Notes: generated from the letters alone by a model not told the origin. A DNA stretch of 12,698 nucleotides from Candidatus Atribacteria bacterium (GCA_029982105.1 JARRCQ010000016.1:1-12698), one strand, 5' to 3'; shown: positions 1 through 7,308, counted from the stretch's first letter. Made by a program: numbers and translations.

Positions 1-1
1 T

Positions 2-376
2 CAGTTTTTGTTGGGAATTAGTGAAAACCCCTATGTAATTACTGGTCTAATTGTGCTGTTGCTTTTAGTGCTGGGTATGTTTATAGATTCAACAGTTCTG
101 ATTTTACTGCTTACTTCAATCTTGGTACCTGTGATGCGACAAATAGGGATGGATCTGGTTCACTTTGGAGTTCTGATGGTGATAACTTGCGCTACCGGGC
201 TCTTAACTCCTCCAGTTGGTTTGACTATGTATGCCGTTTGTTCGGTTATGGAATGTTCACTGGAAGATTATATGAGAGAAAGCTGGCCCTTTCTGATAGC
301 TATGTTTATCTTAATTGCGACTATGTTATTCTTTCCTCAAATCGTTTTATTCATTCCCAACTTAATATTTGGCTAA
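2..376 (+). CDS. TRAP transporter large permease subunit (DctM type), C-terminal part
   Basis: This is the C-terminal 124 residues of a tripartite ATP-independent periplasmic (TRAP) transporter large permease. That membrane protein takes up organic or sugar acids using an ion gradient, with a periplasmic binding protein and a small membrane subunit. The reading frame is open to the left edge, so the 5' end lies outside the window. Visible family features are the GMFID motif ahead of a hydrophobic helix, the VHFGVL segment, the highly typical GLLTPPVGL motif, and a last hydrophobic helix ending in FIPNLIFG. About three membrane segments can be seen. The gene stops 33 bases before an SDR gene and is probably co-transcribed with it. 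Because the neighbours look like hexuronate catabolism genes, the substrate may be a uronate; that is inference from context only. Confidence 0.9.
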   Translation, partial: QFLLGISENPYVITGLIVLLLLVLGMFIDSTVLILLLTSILVPVMRQIGMDLVHFGVLMVITCATGLLTPPVGLTMYAVCSVMECSLEDYMRESWPFLIAMFILIATMLFFPQIVLFIPNLIFG

Positions 377-409
377 AGCGTAGATGAAAATTTTCAGGAG
401 GTATCGTTT

Positions 410-1150
410 ATGGAAGGAAAGATAGCAATTGTTACTGGTGGTGTTTCTGGCATTGGCAGAGCCATTGCCGACCGCCTGGCTGAGCGAGGCTATACGGTTG
501 TAGTGTGTGATATTAATCGGGAAAAAGGTGAAGCTCTGGAAAGAGCCAGTCATAAGGTTAAAGGAACTTATGTATTTAAATACTGTAATGTAGGCGAAGA
601 AAAAGATATTAAAAGAGTAGTAGAAGAAGTAGAAAGGGATTATGGGGAAATTTCAGTGCTGGTTAACAACGCTGGTATCATCAGAAGACGAAAAGGAGAA
701 GAAATCAAAATATCTGACTGGGACGATGTTTTTAAGGTGAATACCCGGGGTGCTTTTATTTTCTGTAAATATGTTTCTGAAGTTATGAAAAAGCAGAAAA
801 GTGGCCGCATAGTTAATATTTCTTCTGTGGCCAGTAAAATGGGCGATATTACCTCAGCTCCTGGATATGGTCCTTCTAAAGCAGCAGTAAATGGACTTAC
901 TAAAACCTTTGCTCGGGAGTTAGCCCCTTATGGTATAACAGTAAACGCCGTTGCTCCTCACGCCATTGAAACTGAAATGAGTGCCGAGTGGTCAGAAGAG
1001 ATGAGACAAAAAATTATTTCTGAAATTCCCCTTAAGAGATTGGGTAAACCACTTGAGGTAGCGGCAGTTGTGGAGTTTTTGGTTTCTGATGAGGCTGGTT
1101 TTATTACCGGAGAAATAATTGACGTTAATGGTGGATTTTTAATGGATTAA
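410..1150 (+). CDS. SDR-family NAD(P)-dependent oxidoreductase, probably sugar-acid dehydrogenase
   Basis: A complete classical short-chain dehydrogenase of 246 residues, the usual length. The Rossmann motif TGGVSGIG is at residues 9-16, NNAG at 86-89, and the catalytic set is Asn111, Ser139, Tyr153 and Lys157 (YGPSK). Asp34 at the end of the second strand suggests NAD rather than NADP. The protein ends in the common NGGFLMD tail. The ATG start follows a strong AGGAGG ribosome binding site at 8 bases. It lies between a TRAP permease and a UxuB-like SDR, with 21 bases to the latter, so it is probably part of one uronate or sugar-acid operon. FabG-like, KduD-like and gluconate 5-dehydrogenase-like roles cannot be separated by sequence. 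A fatty-acid role is less likely given the context. Confidence 0.88.
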   Translation: MEGKIAIVTGGVSGIGRAIADRLAERGYTVVVCDINREKGEALERASHKVKGTYVFKYCNVGEEKDIKRVVEEVERDYGEISVLVNNAGIIRRRKGEEIKISDWDDVFKVNTRGAFIFCKYVSEVMKKQKSGRIVNISSVASKMGDITSAPGYGPSKAAVNGLTKTFARELAPYGITVNAVAPHAIETEMSAEWSEEMRQKIISEIPLKRLGKPLEVAAVVEFLVSDEAGFITGEIIDVNGGFLMD

Positions 1151-1171
1151 AAACTAAAAGGAGAAATAGTT

Positions 1172-1990
1172 ATGAAAGTAAATTTTGATTTAAAAGGAAA
1201 GGTAGCTGTTATAACTGGTGGCGGTGGGATTCTTTGCAGTGAGATGGCTCGTGGCTTAGCTTCCTGGGGAGTTCAGGTGGCAGTGTTAGATATCAAAGAG
1301 GATGCAGCATCGAAAGTAGCGAAAGAGATTGAACAAGGCGGTGGGAAAGCAATAGGCATCAAAGCTAATGTATTAGAGAAAAGCTCCCTTTTAGAAGCTC
1401 GCTCAAGAGTATTAGAAAAATACAGCAAGATAGATATTTTAATTAACGGAGCGGGTGGTAATAGAAAAGAAGCTACCACCAGTGAAGAGCAAAGTTTTTT
1501 TGACCTTCCAGAAGATGCCATCCAGTGGGTGTTTAATTTGAATTTTCTGGGTGCAGTTCTCGCTTCTCAGGTTTTTGGAGAGGCTATGGTAAAGAACAAA
1601 ACTGGCTCAATTATCAATATATCTTCTATGGCTGCCTTTAGACCCTTAACTAAAACAATCGCTTATTCTGCAGCCAAGGCAGCCGTTAGTAACTTTACCC
1701 AGTGGTTGGCAGTACATCTTAATCAGAACTATTCTAAAAATTTGCGGGTTAATGCCATTGCTCCTGGCTTTCTCATCACCGAACAAAATAGATATCTATT
1801 GATCGATGAGAAAACTGGTGAAGAAACGGAAAGAGGGCGGAAAATTAAAGAGCATACCCCTATGGGACGCTATGGAGAACCAGAAGAACTATTAGGAGCG
1901 GTTATCTGGCTTTGTTCAGACGCAGCCTCCTTCATAAACGGAGTGGTTATTCCCATAGATGGAGGGTTTTCAGCTTATTCAGGGGTGTAA
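1172..1990 (+). CDS. uxuB: SDR-type D-mannonate oxidoreductase (fructuronate reductase), UxuB/YjmF-like
   Basis: A 272-residue SDR resembling the short-chain family of fructuronate reductases (B. subtilis YjmF type), which interconvert D-fructuronate and D-mannonate with NAD(H) in glucuronate breakdown. The nucleotide loop reads TGGGGILCSEMA (residues 15-26) rather than the standard TGxxxGxG. Asp40 suggests NAD preference. The active site is Asn124, Ser152, Tyr165 and Lys169 (YSAAK). There is an insertion around residues 97-115, and the C-terminus is GGFSAYSGV, which I recall as characteristic of this subfamily. The ATG is preceded by AAGGAG at a good distance. The adjacent TRAP permease, SDR and GntR/FCD regulator fit a hexuronate catabolic cluster. 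SDR identity is certain; the exact substrate is inferred from family resemblance and context. Confidence 0.78.
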   Translation: MKVNFDLKGKVAVITGGGGILCSEMARGLASWGVQVAVLDIKEDAASKVAKEIEQGGGKAIGIKANVLEKSSLLEARSRVLEKYSKIDILINGAGGNRKEATTSEEQSFFDLPEDAIQWVFNLNFLGAVLASQVFGEAMVKNKTGSIINISSMAAFRPLTKTIAYSAAKAAVSNFTQWLAVHLNQNYSKNLRVNAIAPGFLITEQNRYLLIDEKTGEETERGRKIKEHTPMGRYGEPEELLGAVIWLCSDAASFINGVVIPIDGGFSAYSGV

Positions 1991-2043
1991 AGGGTGAAAA
2001 ACCCCAAATTAAGAAAATCAGATCAAATTTTGGCAAATAACTG

Positions 2044-2062
2044 CATTGAAAATTATACAATG
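2044..2062. promoter_or_regulatory. Imperfect palindrome, candidate operator for the GntR regulator
   Basis: The arms CATTG (2044-2048) and CAATG (2058-2062) are perfectly complementary around an AT-rich 9-base centre that is itself partly symmetric. The site lies between the uxuB-like gene and the proposed promoter of the regulator gene, about 37 bases before its -35 box. GntR-family proteins bind short dyads as dimers, so this could be an operator. No second copy was found upstream of the catabolic genes in the window, and the symmetry could be chance in AT-rich DNA. Confidence 0.22.
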
Positions 2063-2098
2063 GGTCGTTCACGATATTGGAAAAATATTAAAAAGGTC

Positions 2099-2128
2099 TT
2101 GATTGTTGTTGCTTCATTTCCTTAAAAT
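2099..2128 (+). promoter_or_regulatory. Possible sigma-70 promoter for the GntR-family regulator
   Basis: A -35-like TTGATT (2099-2104) and a -10-like TAAAAT (2123-2128) are separated by 18 bases, in the 176-base gap before the regulator gene. They sit about 40 bases ahead of its proposed start. Each box differs from consensus by one or two bases. The gap itself suggests separate transcription from the SDR genes. Moderate to weak support. Confidence 0.45.
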
Positions 2129-2166
2129 ACACTAAGTTGGGTTTGATAGGAGGATAGCTTTTAAAG

Positions 2167-2802
2167 TTGAAAATTGTAAAAGATAGCATTAGCAAACAAA
2201 TCTATGCCATAATAAAAGAAGAAATACTACTTGCTAAGCGAAAGCCGGGGGAGCAAATTAACCCCCGGAAATTGGCTAATGAATTTGAAACCAGTATTAT
2301 GCCCATCAGAGACGCTTTAAATCAGCTAACCACTGAAGGGTTAGTAGTTCGTAAAGCCCGGGTTGGTTTTTTTGTTCGTTCTTTTACCCAAAGGGAAGCG
2401 CAAGACCTTATGGAGGTGCGCAAACTTTACGAGCTTTATTGTTTAGATAAATACTTCGATAGAATAGACCGCAAAAAACTGTCGGACTATTTAAATAGGT
2501 CTTTAGAAAGGATAGATATTTCTTATAAGGACCGGGAATTTGATGAGCTAGATGAAAATATTCATGATTTAATTGTCAAGGCTTCAAATAACTCGTGGCT
2601 AATAAATGGCTATAATAGTATTAGAAATTATATTATTGTCCTTAAACATTTAGATATCGGCCGAGTTCAAATGGCTCAAAAAGAACATATATCCCTAATT
2701 GAGGCTATCTTGGATGGAGACAAAGAAAAGGCTAAAAAGACTCTGGAAGAGCACATACAAAGAGTAACTGAGGAATTAATAATAAACCTGTCTCCGGGGT
2801 GA
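2167..2802 (+). CDS. GntR-family transcriptional regulator, FCD subfamily
   Basis: A 211-residue regulator with an N-terminal winged helix-turn-helix (about residues 5-72; the MPIRDALNQLTTEGLV stretch is the recognition region). It is followed by an all-helical FCD ligand-binding domain (about 75-205). The four residues that usually bind a metal ion in FCD domains appear intact: Asp129, His133, His174 and His196. Proteins of this type (UxuR, ExuR, FadR relatives) usually repress catabolic genes and respond to a sugar acid or organic acid. Next to TRAP and UxuB-like genes, this one probably senses a hexuronate or a derived intermediate; that is inference. The start is taken as TTG, 12 bases after AGGAGGA (2148-2154). 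The spacing is long, but an in-frame stop at 2155-2157 excludes a start much further upstream. Confidence 0.88.
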   Translation: MKIVKDSISKQIYAIIKEEILLAKRKPGEQINPRKLANEFETSIMPIRDALNQLTTEGLVVRKARVGFFVRSFTQREAQDLMEVRKLYELYCLDKYFDRIDRKKLSDYLNRSLERIDISYKDREFDELDENIHDLIVKASNNSWLINGYNSIRNYIIVLKHLDIGRVQMAQKEHISLIEAILDGDKEKAKKTLEEHIQRVTEELIINLSPG

Positions 2803-3193
2803 TGGAAGAAGATGGCTTGTAAACCGAAGGAGAACAGTTACAAGATAGTCTCAATACAGCATAGTGATTTAGTGATTTTCTTCAACCTTATGATAAACAG
2901 CAACGATGCTGTTCACAAATAAGAAGGTAGTATTTGAGTTTTATTTTTCAGACTCTCGAGGAGATTCATATCCCGTTTAGGAGTTGCTATCAACTTTTAC
3001 GTATGATCTGAGAGAAGCGTCCTCTTCATGAATTCCATCAACGAATTTCACTCCTTGTAACATAAAAATCAAGTATTGCGTGAAATGATGAGAGAAATCA
3101 GCTAAAATAGGATATCATAGCTATTTTAGGTTGAAATTCGGTTTGTAGTAAAATCTTTAGGCTAATTACTGGGCCATTTATATTTAGTTCAGT
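2803..3193. other. Convergent intergenic region without a supported gene
   Basis: This 391-base AT-rich stretch separates the 3' ends of the regulator gene and dprA. No open frame in it has a convincing start, ribosome binding site and protein-like composition; the longest open stretch on the - strand is only about 44 codons. It contains a tandem 8-base repeat (TAGTGATT twice, 2862-2877), a small 6-bp hairpin (2896-2913) and a perfect 9-bp inverted repeat (3102-3129). None has the U-run expected of an intrinsic terminator. It could be a decayed gene or insertion scar, but I recognise nothing specific. Confidence 0.6.
3102..3129. repeat. Perfect 9-bp inverted repeat between convergent genes
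   Basis: CTAAAATAG (3102-3110) and CTATTTTAG (3121-3129) are exact reverse complements separated by 10 bases. The repeat lies 65 bases beyond the dprA stop codon. It could fold in RNA read from either strand, so it may mark transcript ends, but it is AT-rich and has no following T-run in either direction. A protein-binding dyad or a chance repeat is equally possible. Confidence 0.5.
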
Positions 3194-4276
3194 TTACAAC
3201 CGGAAAACTTTACCTCCTGGTAATTCTTGCACTAACCCTTGTAATTCTAAAGAGAGTAAAACTCGGAAGAATTTTCCCTCTTCCCAACCAGTAAGCTGCA
3301 AAAGTTCTTCTTTAAATATCCCCGAAGAGTCGATAAAAGAAAATAATTCCTTCTCGTCTCCCTGAAGATGAGAATCCTCTCCCCCAGATTTTCTTGTTTT
3401 CTCAGAAGAAAAACCTAATGTTTCTAAAATATCTTCTTTGTTTTGCACTAACTTGGCTCCTTGAGCAATGAGATTATTAGTTCCTTCACTCTGCGGAGAA
3501 AAAATAGACCCGGGTACGGCCATCACTTCTCTTCCTTGCTCCAAAGCAAAATCTGCGGTAATCAACGCTCCACTGCGCTTTGGAGCCTCTACCACCACTA
3601 CTCCTGGAGTTAAACCACTGATAATCCGGTTACGCGGAGGAAAGTTCTCCGCTCGAGGAGGACATAGAGGAGGGTATTCGCTAACTATAGCTCCTCCTTT
3701 CTCTACTATTTCTTCAGCTAATCGCCGGTGAGAAGTAGGATAAATTACTTCTAAGCCACTTCCCAATACTCCCACCGTAATTCCCTCTTCTTGTACTACA
3801 CTACTGTGTGCTTCCCCGTCAATACCTAAAGCTAACCCACTCACCACCACCCACTTTTCTCTTGCTAGCTCTGAAGCCAAAATTTTGGTTACTTTCCGGC
3901 CGTAAGGAGTAGGTCTACGCGTACCCACCATGGAAATAAAAAAATCAAACTGGCGAAAATCTAAGTTACCCCACATATACAGTAAAAAAGGAGAGTTAGA
4001 AATATTACGAAGAAGAGAAGGATAATCATCATCCTGCAAAGTAAGAACTTTAAAGTTTTTACTTTCAATTTTCTCTCTTAGCTTTTCTGGTTCAATCTTT
4101 TTTCTCTCTTCCTCCACTTTCTGAGCTATTCCAGGGCCAATTACTTCACTTAATTCCTTTACGCCTGCTCTCCAGGCAGTTCGGGCATCACCAAAGGTAT
4201 TTAACAGTTTCTGGAAACGAGTAGGACCAATGCCCATCACATGGTTAAAAGCAATCCAAAAATCTTTTTCTTCCAC
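3194..4276 (-). CDS. dprA: DNA-processing protein DprA (Smf)
   Basis: A 360-residue DprA/Smf protein, which binds incoming single-stranded DNA in the cytoplasm and loads RecA during natural transformation. The N-terminal helical/HhH region spans about residues 5-60. The Rossmann-like core (about 75-288) contains GTRRPTPYG (118-126), SGLALGIDGEAH (146-157), RNRIISGL (215-222) and SGALITA (235-241). A short linker leads to a C-terminal winged-helix domain (about 305-360), as in full-length members. The start is GTG, one base after the comM stop, with AGGAG 7 bases upstream inside the end of comM. It is the last gene of the long - strand operon; the topA gene often found next is absent. ComM and DprA side by side suggest a DNA-uptake or recombination function. 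Confidence 0.96.
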   Translation of the reverse strand: MEEKDFWIAFNHVMGIGPTRFQKLLNTFGDARTAWRAGVKELSEVIGPGIAQKVEEERKKIEPEKLREKIESKNFKVLTLQDDDYPSLLRNISNSPFLLYMWGNLDFRQFDFFISMVGTRRPTPYGRKVTKILASELAREKWVVVSGLALGIDGEAHSSVVQEEGITVGVLGSGLEVIYPTSHRRLAEEIVEKGGAIVSEYPPLCPPRAENFPPRNRIISGLTPGVVVVEAPKRSGALITADFALEQGREVMAVPGSIFSPQSEGTNNLIAQGAKLVQNKEDILETLGFSSEKTRKSGGEDSHLQGDEKELFSFIDSSGIFKEELLQLTGWEEGKFFRVLLSLELQGLVQELPGGKVFRL

Positions 4277-4277
4277 T

Positions 4278-5810
4278 TTAAGGCTCCTGATATTTTCGGT
4301 CTAAAGAACGATAATGAATAGCCTCCGCCACATGTTCTAACTGAATAGTCTCTGATTGCTCTAAATCAGCAATAGTTCTCGCCACCTTGAGAATGCGGTG
4401 ATAAGCACGAGCGCTTAAGGCTAAAGACTCCATAGAAGCCTCCAAAAGTTTTTTGGCTTCTCCTTCCACAGGTGAAAAACGACGGAGGTAGCGAGCACTC
4501 ATCTGACCATTGAGGTGGATTTTCTCTCCCCGGAAACGTTCGGTCTGGATTTGCCGAGCTTTTTTAACTCTTTCTCTCACTTCTTGGGAGGTTTCTTCTT
4601 TCTTTTCTGAAGCAATTTCAGAAAAATCCAAACGAGGTACTTCCACCTGCAAATCAATGCGGTCTAAAAGAGGACCTGATAATTTAGCCCGGTATCGGGC
4701 AATCTGTTGATACGAACAAGTGCAGGTTTTTTTAGTATCACCTAAATATCCGCAAGGACAAGGATTACAAGCCAACACTAAAATAAAAGAAGCAGGATAA
4801 GTAATAGTAGTAGAAGCACGAGCCACAGTGATTTTGCCCCCTTCCAAAGGCTCTCGCAAAGCTTCTAAAACGTTGCGCCTAAATTCTAAAGCCTCATCTA
4901 AAAATAAAACTCCATGATGAGCTAAGCTTACCTCTCCGGGACGAGGCCATTGTCCTCCTCCAATCAAAGCTACATCAGAGATAGTATGATGAGGGGCACG
5001 AAAAGGACGCTGAGAAATCAAAGGTCGCTCTTCAGAAAGGAAACCTGCCACACTGTGGATTTTAGTTACTTCAATCGCTTCATCTAAAGACAAAGGAGGA
5101 AGTAAAGAAGGCAATCTTCGGGCCAACATTGTCTTACCCGAACCAGGAGGACCAATTAATAAAAGGTGATGTCCTCCAGCAGCAGCAATTTCTAAAGCTC
5201 TTTTTCCTCCTCTTTGCCCTTTTACTTCTGATAAATCCTCTCCCTCTCCTCCTGCGGAAAAAAGAGCTTCTCGGTCTAAAGTAGTAGGTGATAAATTTAT
5301 TTTATCTTGCAAAAAATCACAAACCTCATTGAGATGATGAAAACCATAAACTTCTAAATTTTCTACCAGGGCTCCCTCTTTGGTATTCTCTTGAGCCAAA
5401 AACAAGCGGTAATTTTTCCCTTCCAAAGAAAGGAAATGAGCCACGGGAAGAACTCCAGCTATTGGTTTTATTTCCCCGGAAAGGGATAGCTCTCCCAACG
5501 CCACTACCGAAGGAGGGACAAACTTCATCTGTCCAGTAGCAGCCAATATTCCCAGAGCAATAGGAAGGTCGAACTCGCTCCCACTCTTTTTTAAAGAAGC
5601 AGGAGCTAAATTAACCGTTACTCTACCGCCAGGAAAGGAAAAGCCACTATTTTTGACGGCACTACGCACTCTTTCTCTGGCCTCTTGTACTGCAGTATCA
5701 GGAAGACCTACTATTTGAAAAGAAGGAAGACCTGAAGCCACATCTACCTCTACTTCTACTAAACGGGCATCCACTCCCCAAGCTGTGGCGCTTAATACTT
5801 TAGCTAACAA
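4278..5810 (-). CDS. comM: ComM/YifB-family AAA+ ATPase (Mg-chelatase-like)
   Basis: A 510-residue ComM/YifB protein, an AAA+ helicase linked to branch migration during natural transformation. It has an N-terminal ChlI-like domain (residues 1-165), Walker A GPPGSGKT (220-227), the RAPHHTISD segment (about 271-279), Walker B VLFLDE (301-306) and a cysteine cluster (C348, C351, C353, C363, C365) that could bind zinc. A C-terminal helical Mg-chelatase domain ends the protein. The open frame allows a GTG two codons earlier (5816), but that codon overlaps the ribosome binding site. AAGGGAGG sits about 7 bases before the TTG at 5810, and a TTG start gives MLAKV, the usual N-terminus of the family. 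It follows yraN by 13 bases and ends one base before dprA. Confidence 0.95.
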   Translation of the reverse strand: MLAKVLSATAWGVDARLVEVEVDVASGLPSFQIVGLPDTAVQEARERVRSAVKNSGFSFPGGRVTVNLAPASLKKSGSEFDLPIALGILAATGQMKFVPPSVVALGELSLSGEIKPIAGVLPVAHFLSLEGKNYRLFLAQENTKEGALVENLEVYGFHHLNEVCDFLQDKINLSPTTLDREALFSAGGEGEDLSEVKGQRGGKRALEIAAAGGHHLLLIGPPGSGKTMLARRLPSLLPPLSLDEAIEVTKIHSVAGFLSEERPLISQRPFRAPHHTISDVALIGGGQWPRPGEVSLAHHGVLFLDEALEFRRNVLEALREPLEGGKITVARASTTITYPASFILVLACNPCPCGYLGDTKKTCTCSYQQIARYRAKLSGPLLDRIDLQVEVPRLDFSEIASEKKEETSQEVRERVKKARQIQTERFRGEKIHLNGQMSARYLRRFSPVEGEAKKLLEASMESLALSARAYHRILKVARTIADLEQSETIQLEHVAEAIHYRSLDRKYQEP

Positions 5811-5823
5811 AACCACACCTCCC

Positions 5824-6183
5824 TTAAAAAGACCCAGGATAATAAGAAAACTGCAGCTTTCCCTTTTCTTTTTGAATAGCTAAAACGTCAAAGCGAAAAC
5901 AAACTTCCTCTGGGTTATAACCTTTCCTTTGTAAGTAAAAAAGAGCAGAGCGGCGAATTTTATTTTGCTTTTCTTTAGTGACTGCCTCTTCTGGAAGTCC
6001 GGCTTTTAAGCTCTCTCTCATTTTTACTTCCAGAAACACCCAGGTATCTCGGTCTTTAGCAATTATATCTATTTCTCCCCAAGGAGAGCGAAAGTTAGTT
6101 TCTAAAATATCTAAACGGAGCTTGCTCCTTATCCATTTCTGGGCTATTAATTCTCCTTTTCTACCCTTAGCTCGGTTTTCCAT
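5824..6183 (-). CDS. yraN: YraN family (UPF0102) nuclease-like protein
   Basis: A 119-residue UPF0102 protein, the normal family length. The fold is related to Holliday-junction resolvases and restriction endonucleases, but the cellular role is not firmly established. The nuclease-like core is visible: GRKGELIA near the N-terminus (Glu11), then GEIDIIA (36-42, Asp39) and LEVK (51-54). Together these give a D-x12-E-x-K active-site pattern, followed by a RFDVLAI strand (97-103). The ATG overlaps the end of rnhB by 17 bases, and the ribosome binding site is weak, so its translation may depend on that of rnhB. It sits directly before comM, a very common neighbourhood, which supports a DNA-processing role by association only. 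Confidence 0.93.
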   Translation of the reverse strand: MENRAKGRKGELIAQKWIRSKLRLDILETNFRSPWGEIDIIAKDRDTWVFLEVKMRESLKAGLPEEAVTKEKQNKIRRSALFYLQRKGYNPEEVCFRFDVLAIQKEKGKLQFSYYPGSF

Positions 6184-6769
6184 ATTTCCGGCAAAAACTC
6201 AGACGATGGCAACTCTCCAACCCCCATTTCTCAATCTCTTTTCGATGGAGAGAAGTACCATACCCTTTGTGTTGAGAAAAACTGAAATGGGGGAAAAGAG
6301 GTTGATAAAAGTTTTCCATAATTTCATCTCTAAATACTTTAGCTACCACCGAAGCTGCCGCCACCGCTAAACTTTTGCTTTCTGCTCGAGCGAAAGACAG
6401 AGAAGAAGTCTGGAGATAGGGAATTTTGACCCAGTCTAAAACTAAGAAATCAGGAAAATAGGAAGACGATGCTCGGCAAATAGCTTCTTGAAAAACAAAA
6501 GCATTGGCTTTTTCAATACCCACAGCATCAATAAACTTTTCTCCTACCATCCCTATCCCTATAGCCCAGGTAGAAGAACAGATTTCTTTATATAATTCCT
6601 TTCTCCGAGAAGGAGAAAGAGACTTAGAGTCTTTCACTCCCGGGAGATAACAATAGCGAGGCAAAACCACACAAGCAGCAACCAGAGGCCCCGCCAAAGG
6701 GCCTCTACCTGCTTCATCTACGCCTCCGATAAAAGAATATCCTCTCTCCCAGAGAAATTCTTCTATCAT
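6167..6769 (-). CDS. rnhB: Ribonuclease HII
   Basis: A 200-residue RNase HII, which cleaves the RNA strand of RNA-DNA hybrids and starts removal of single ribonucleotides from DNA. The N-terminal GVDEAGRGPLAGP block (residues 16-28) supplies Asp18 and Glu19. Asp112 in LVLDW and Asp148 in the AKVFRDE block complete the DEDD catalytic set. The conserved HKGYGT motif is at 167-172, and the protein closes with HRLSF. Family members usually have LVDG where this one has VLDW, a small departure. The ATG overlaps the lepB stop as ATGA, so translational coupling is likely. Length and domain are complete. Confidence 0.96.
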   Translation of the reverse strand: MIEEFLWERGYSFIGGVDEAGRGPLAGPLVAACVVLPRYCYLPGVKDSKSLSPSRRKELYKEICSSTWAIGIGMVGEKFIDAVGIEKANAFVFQEAICRASSSYFPDFLVLDWVKIPYLQTSSLSFARAESKSLAVAAASVVAKVFRDEIMENFYQPLFPHFSFSQHKGYGTSLHRKEIEKWGLESCHRLSFCRKYGKPS

Positions 6770-7308
6770 CTCAATATTCTAATTCGCTGAGGTGGCCAAT
6801 AAACTAAAAAAGCTTGTCCCAAAATGTTCTGGCGAGGCACATATCCCCAAAACCGACTATCGTCGCTATTGCTACTATTATCGCCTAAAACAAAGTAAGA
6901 ATCTTCGGGAATTGCTCTTTCATCTTGACCATAATAGCCTATATCATAGTAAGGACGAGCAAAAAGTTCTCCTTCTAAAGGAATCCCGTTTATATACACG
7001 AGACCATCTTCAATTTTAACCCTCTCTCCCGGCAAACCCACCACCCTTTTTATCAGGTTTTTGCGAGGATCAAGAGGATAGCGAAAAACTATAATATCTC
7101 CTCTTTCGGGTTCGGTAAAACGGTAAATAAACTTGGCCACCAAAACCCTCTCCCCCGGAACTAAAGTAGGCTCCATAGAACCACTGGGAATATAATATCC
7201 TTCTATTACGAAATAGCGTATCAAAAGTGCTATAACGAGAGCCCAGAGGATAGTTTCTATCAATTCTCGCCAGGCGCTTTTCTTTTTAGATTTCTCGCTT
7301 TTCTGCAA
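6766..7308 (-). CDS. lepB: Signal peptidase I
   Basis: A 180-residue type I signal peptidase that removes signal peptides from exported proteins on the outer face of the cytoplasmic membrane. A basic N-terminus (residues 1-15) and one membrane segment (about 16-37) precede the catalytic Ser44 in PSGSMEPTL. The general base is Lys87 in IKRVVGLPGE, and the GDNSSNSDDSR block (142-152) is box E. The short single-membrane-segment form is typical of Gram-positive-type enzymes. The start is TTG, with a strong AAGGAG 7 bases upstream. It overlaps the last 23 bases of rplS, and the stop overlaps rnhB by 4 bases. Its place among Ffh and ribosomal protein genes links secretion and translation genes in one transcript. 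Confidence 0.96.
   Translation of the reverse strand: MQKSEKSKKKSAWRELIETILWALVIALLIRYFVIEGYYIPSGSMEPTLVPGERVLVAKFIYRFTEPERGDIIVFRYPLDPRKNLIKRVVGLPGERVKIEDGLVYINGIPLEGELFARPYYDIGYYGQDERAIPEDSYFVLGDNSSNSDDSRFWGYVPRQNILGQAFLVYWPPQRIRILR

Noticed and set aside
187..387. A 66-codon frame overlapping the TRAP permease end.
   Set aside because: It is out of frame with a conserved protein and has no ribosome binding site or recognisable product.
1982..2005. GGGGT/ACCCC hairpin after the uxuB-like gene as an intrinsic terminator.
   Set aside because: The stem is only 5 bp, with a long loop, and is followed by an A-rich rather than T-rich stretch.
2896..2913. AACAGC/GCTGTT hairpin after the regulator gene as a terminator.
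   Set aside because: The 6-bp stem lacks a T-run on either strand.
2995..3060. A 13-codon micro-ORF on the - strand preceded by AAGGAG.
   Set aside because: Too short, spacing to ATG is long, no sign of conservation can be judged from one sequence.
2980..3115. An open stretch of about 44 codons on the - strand in the convergent region, possibly a gene fragment or transposase remnant.
   Set aside because: It has no upstream ribosome binding site at its only ATG, a stop just upstream, and no motif I recognise. Its length is within chance expectation.
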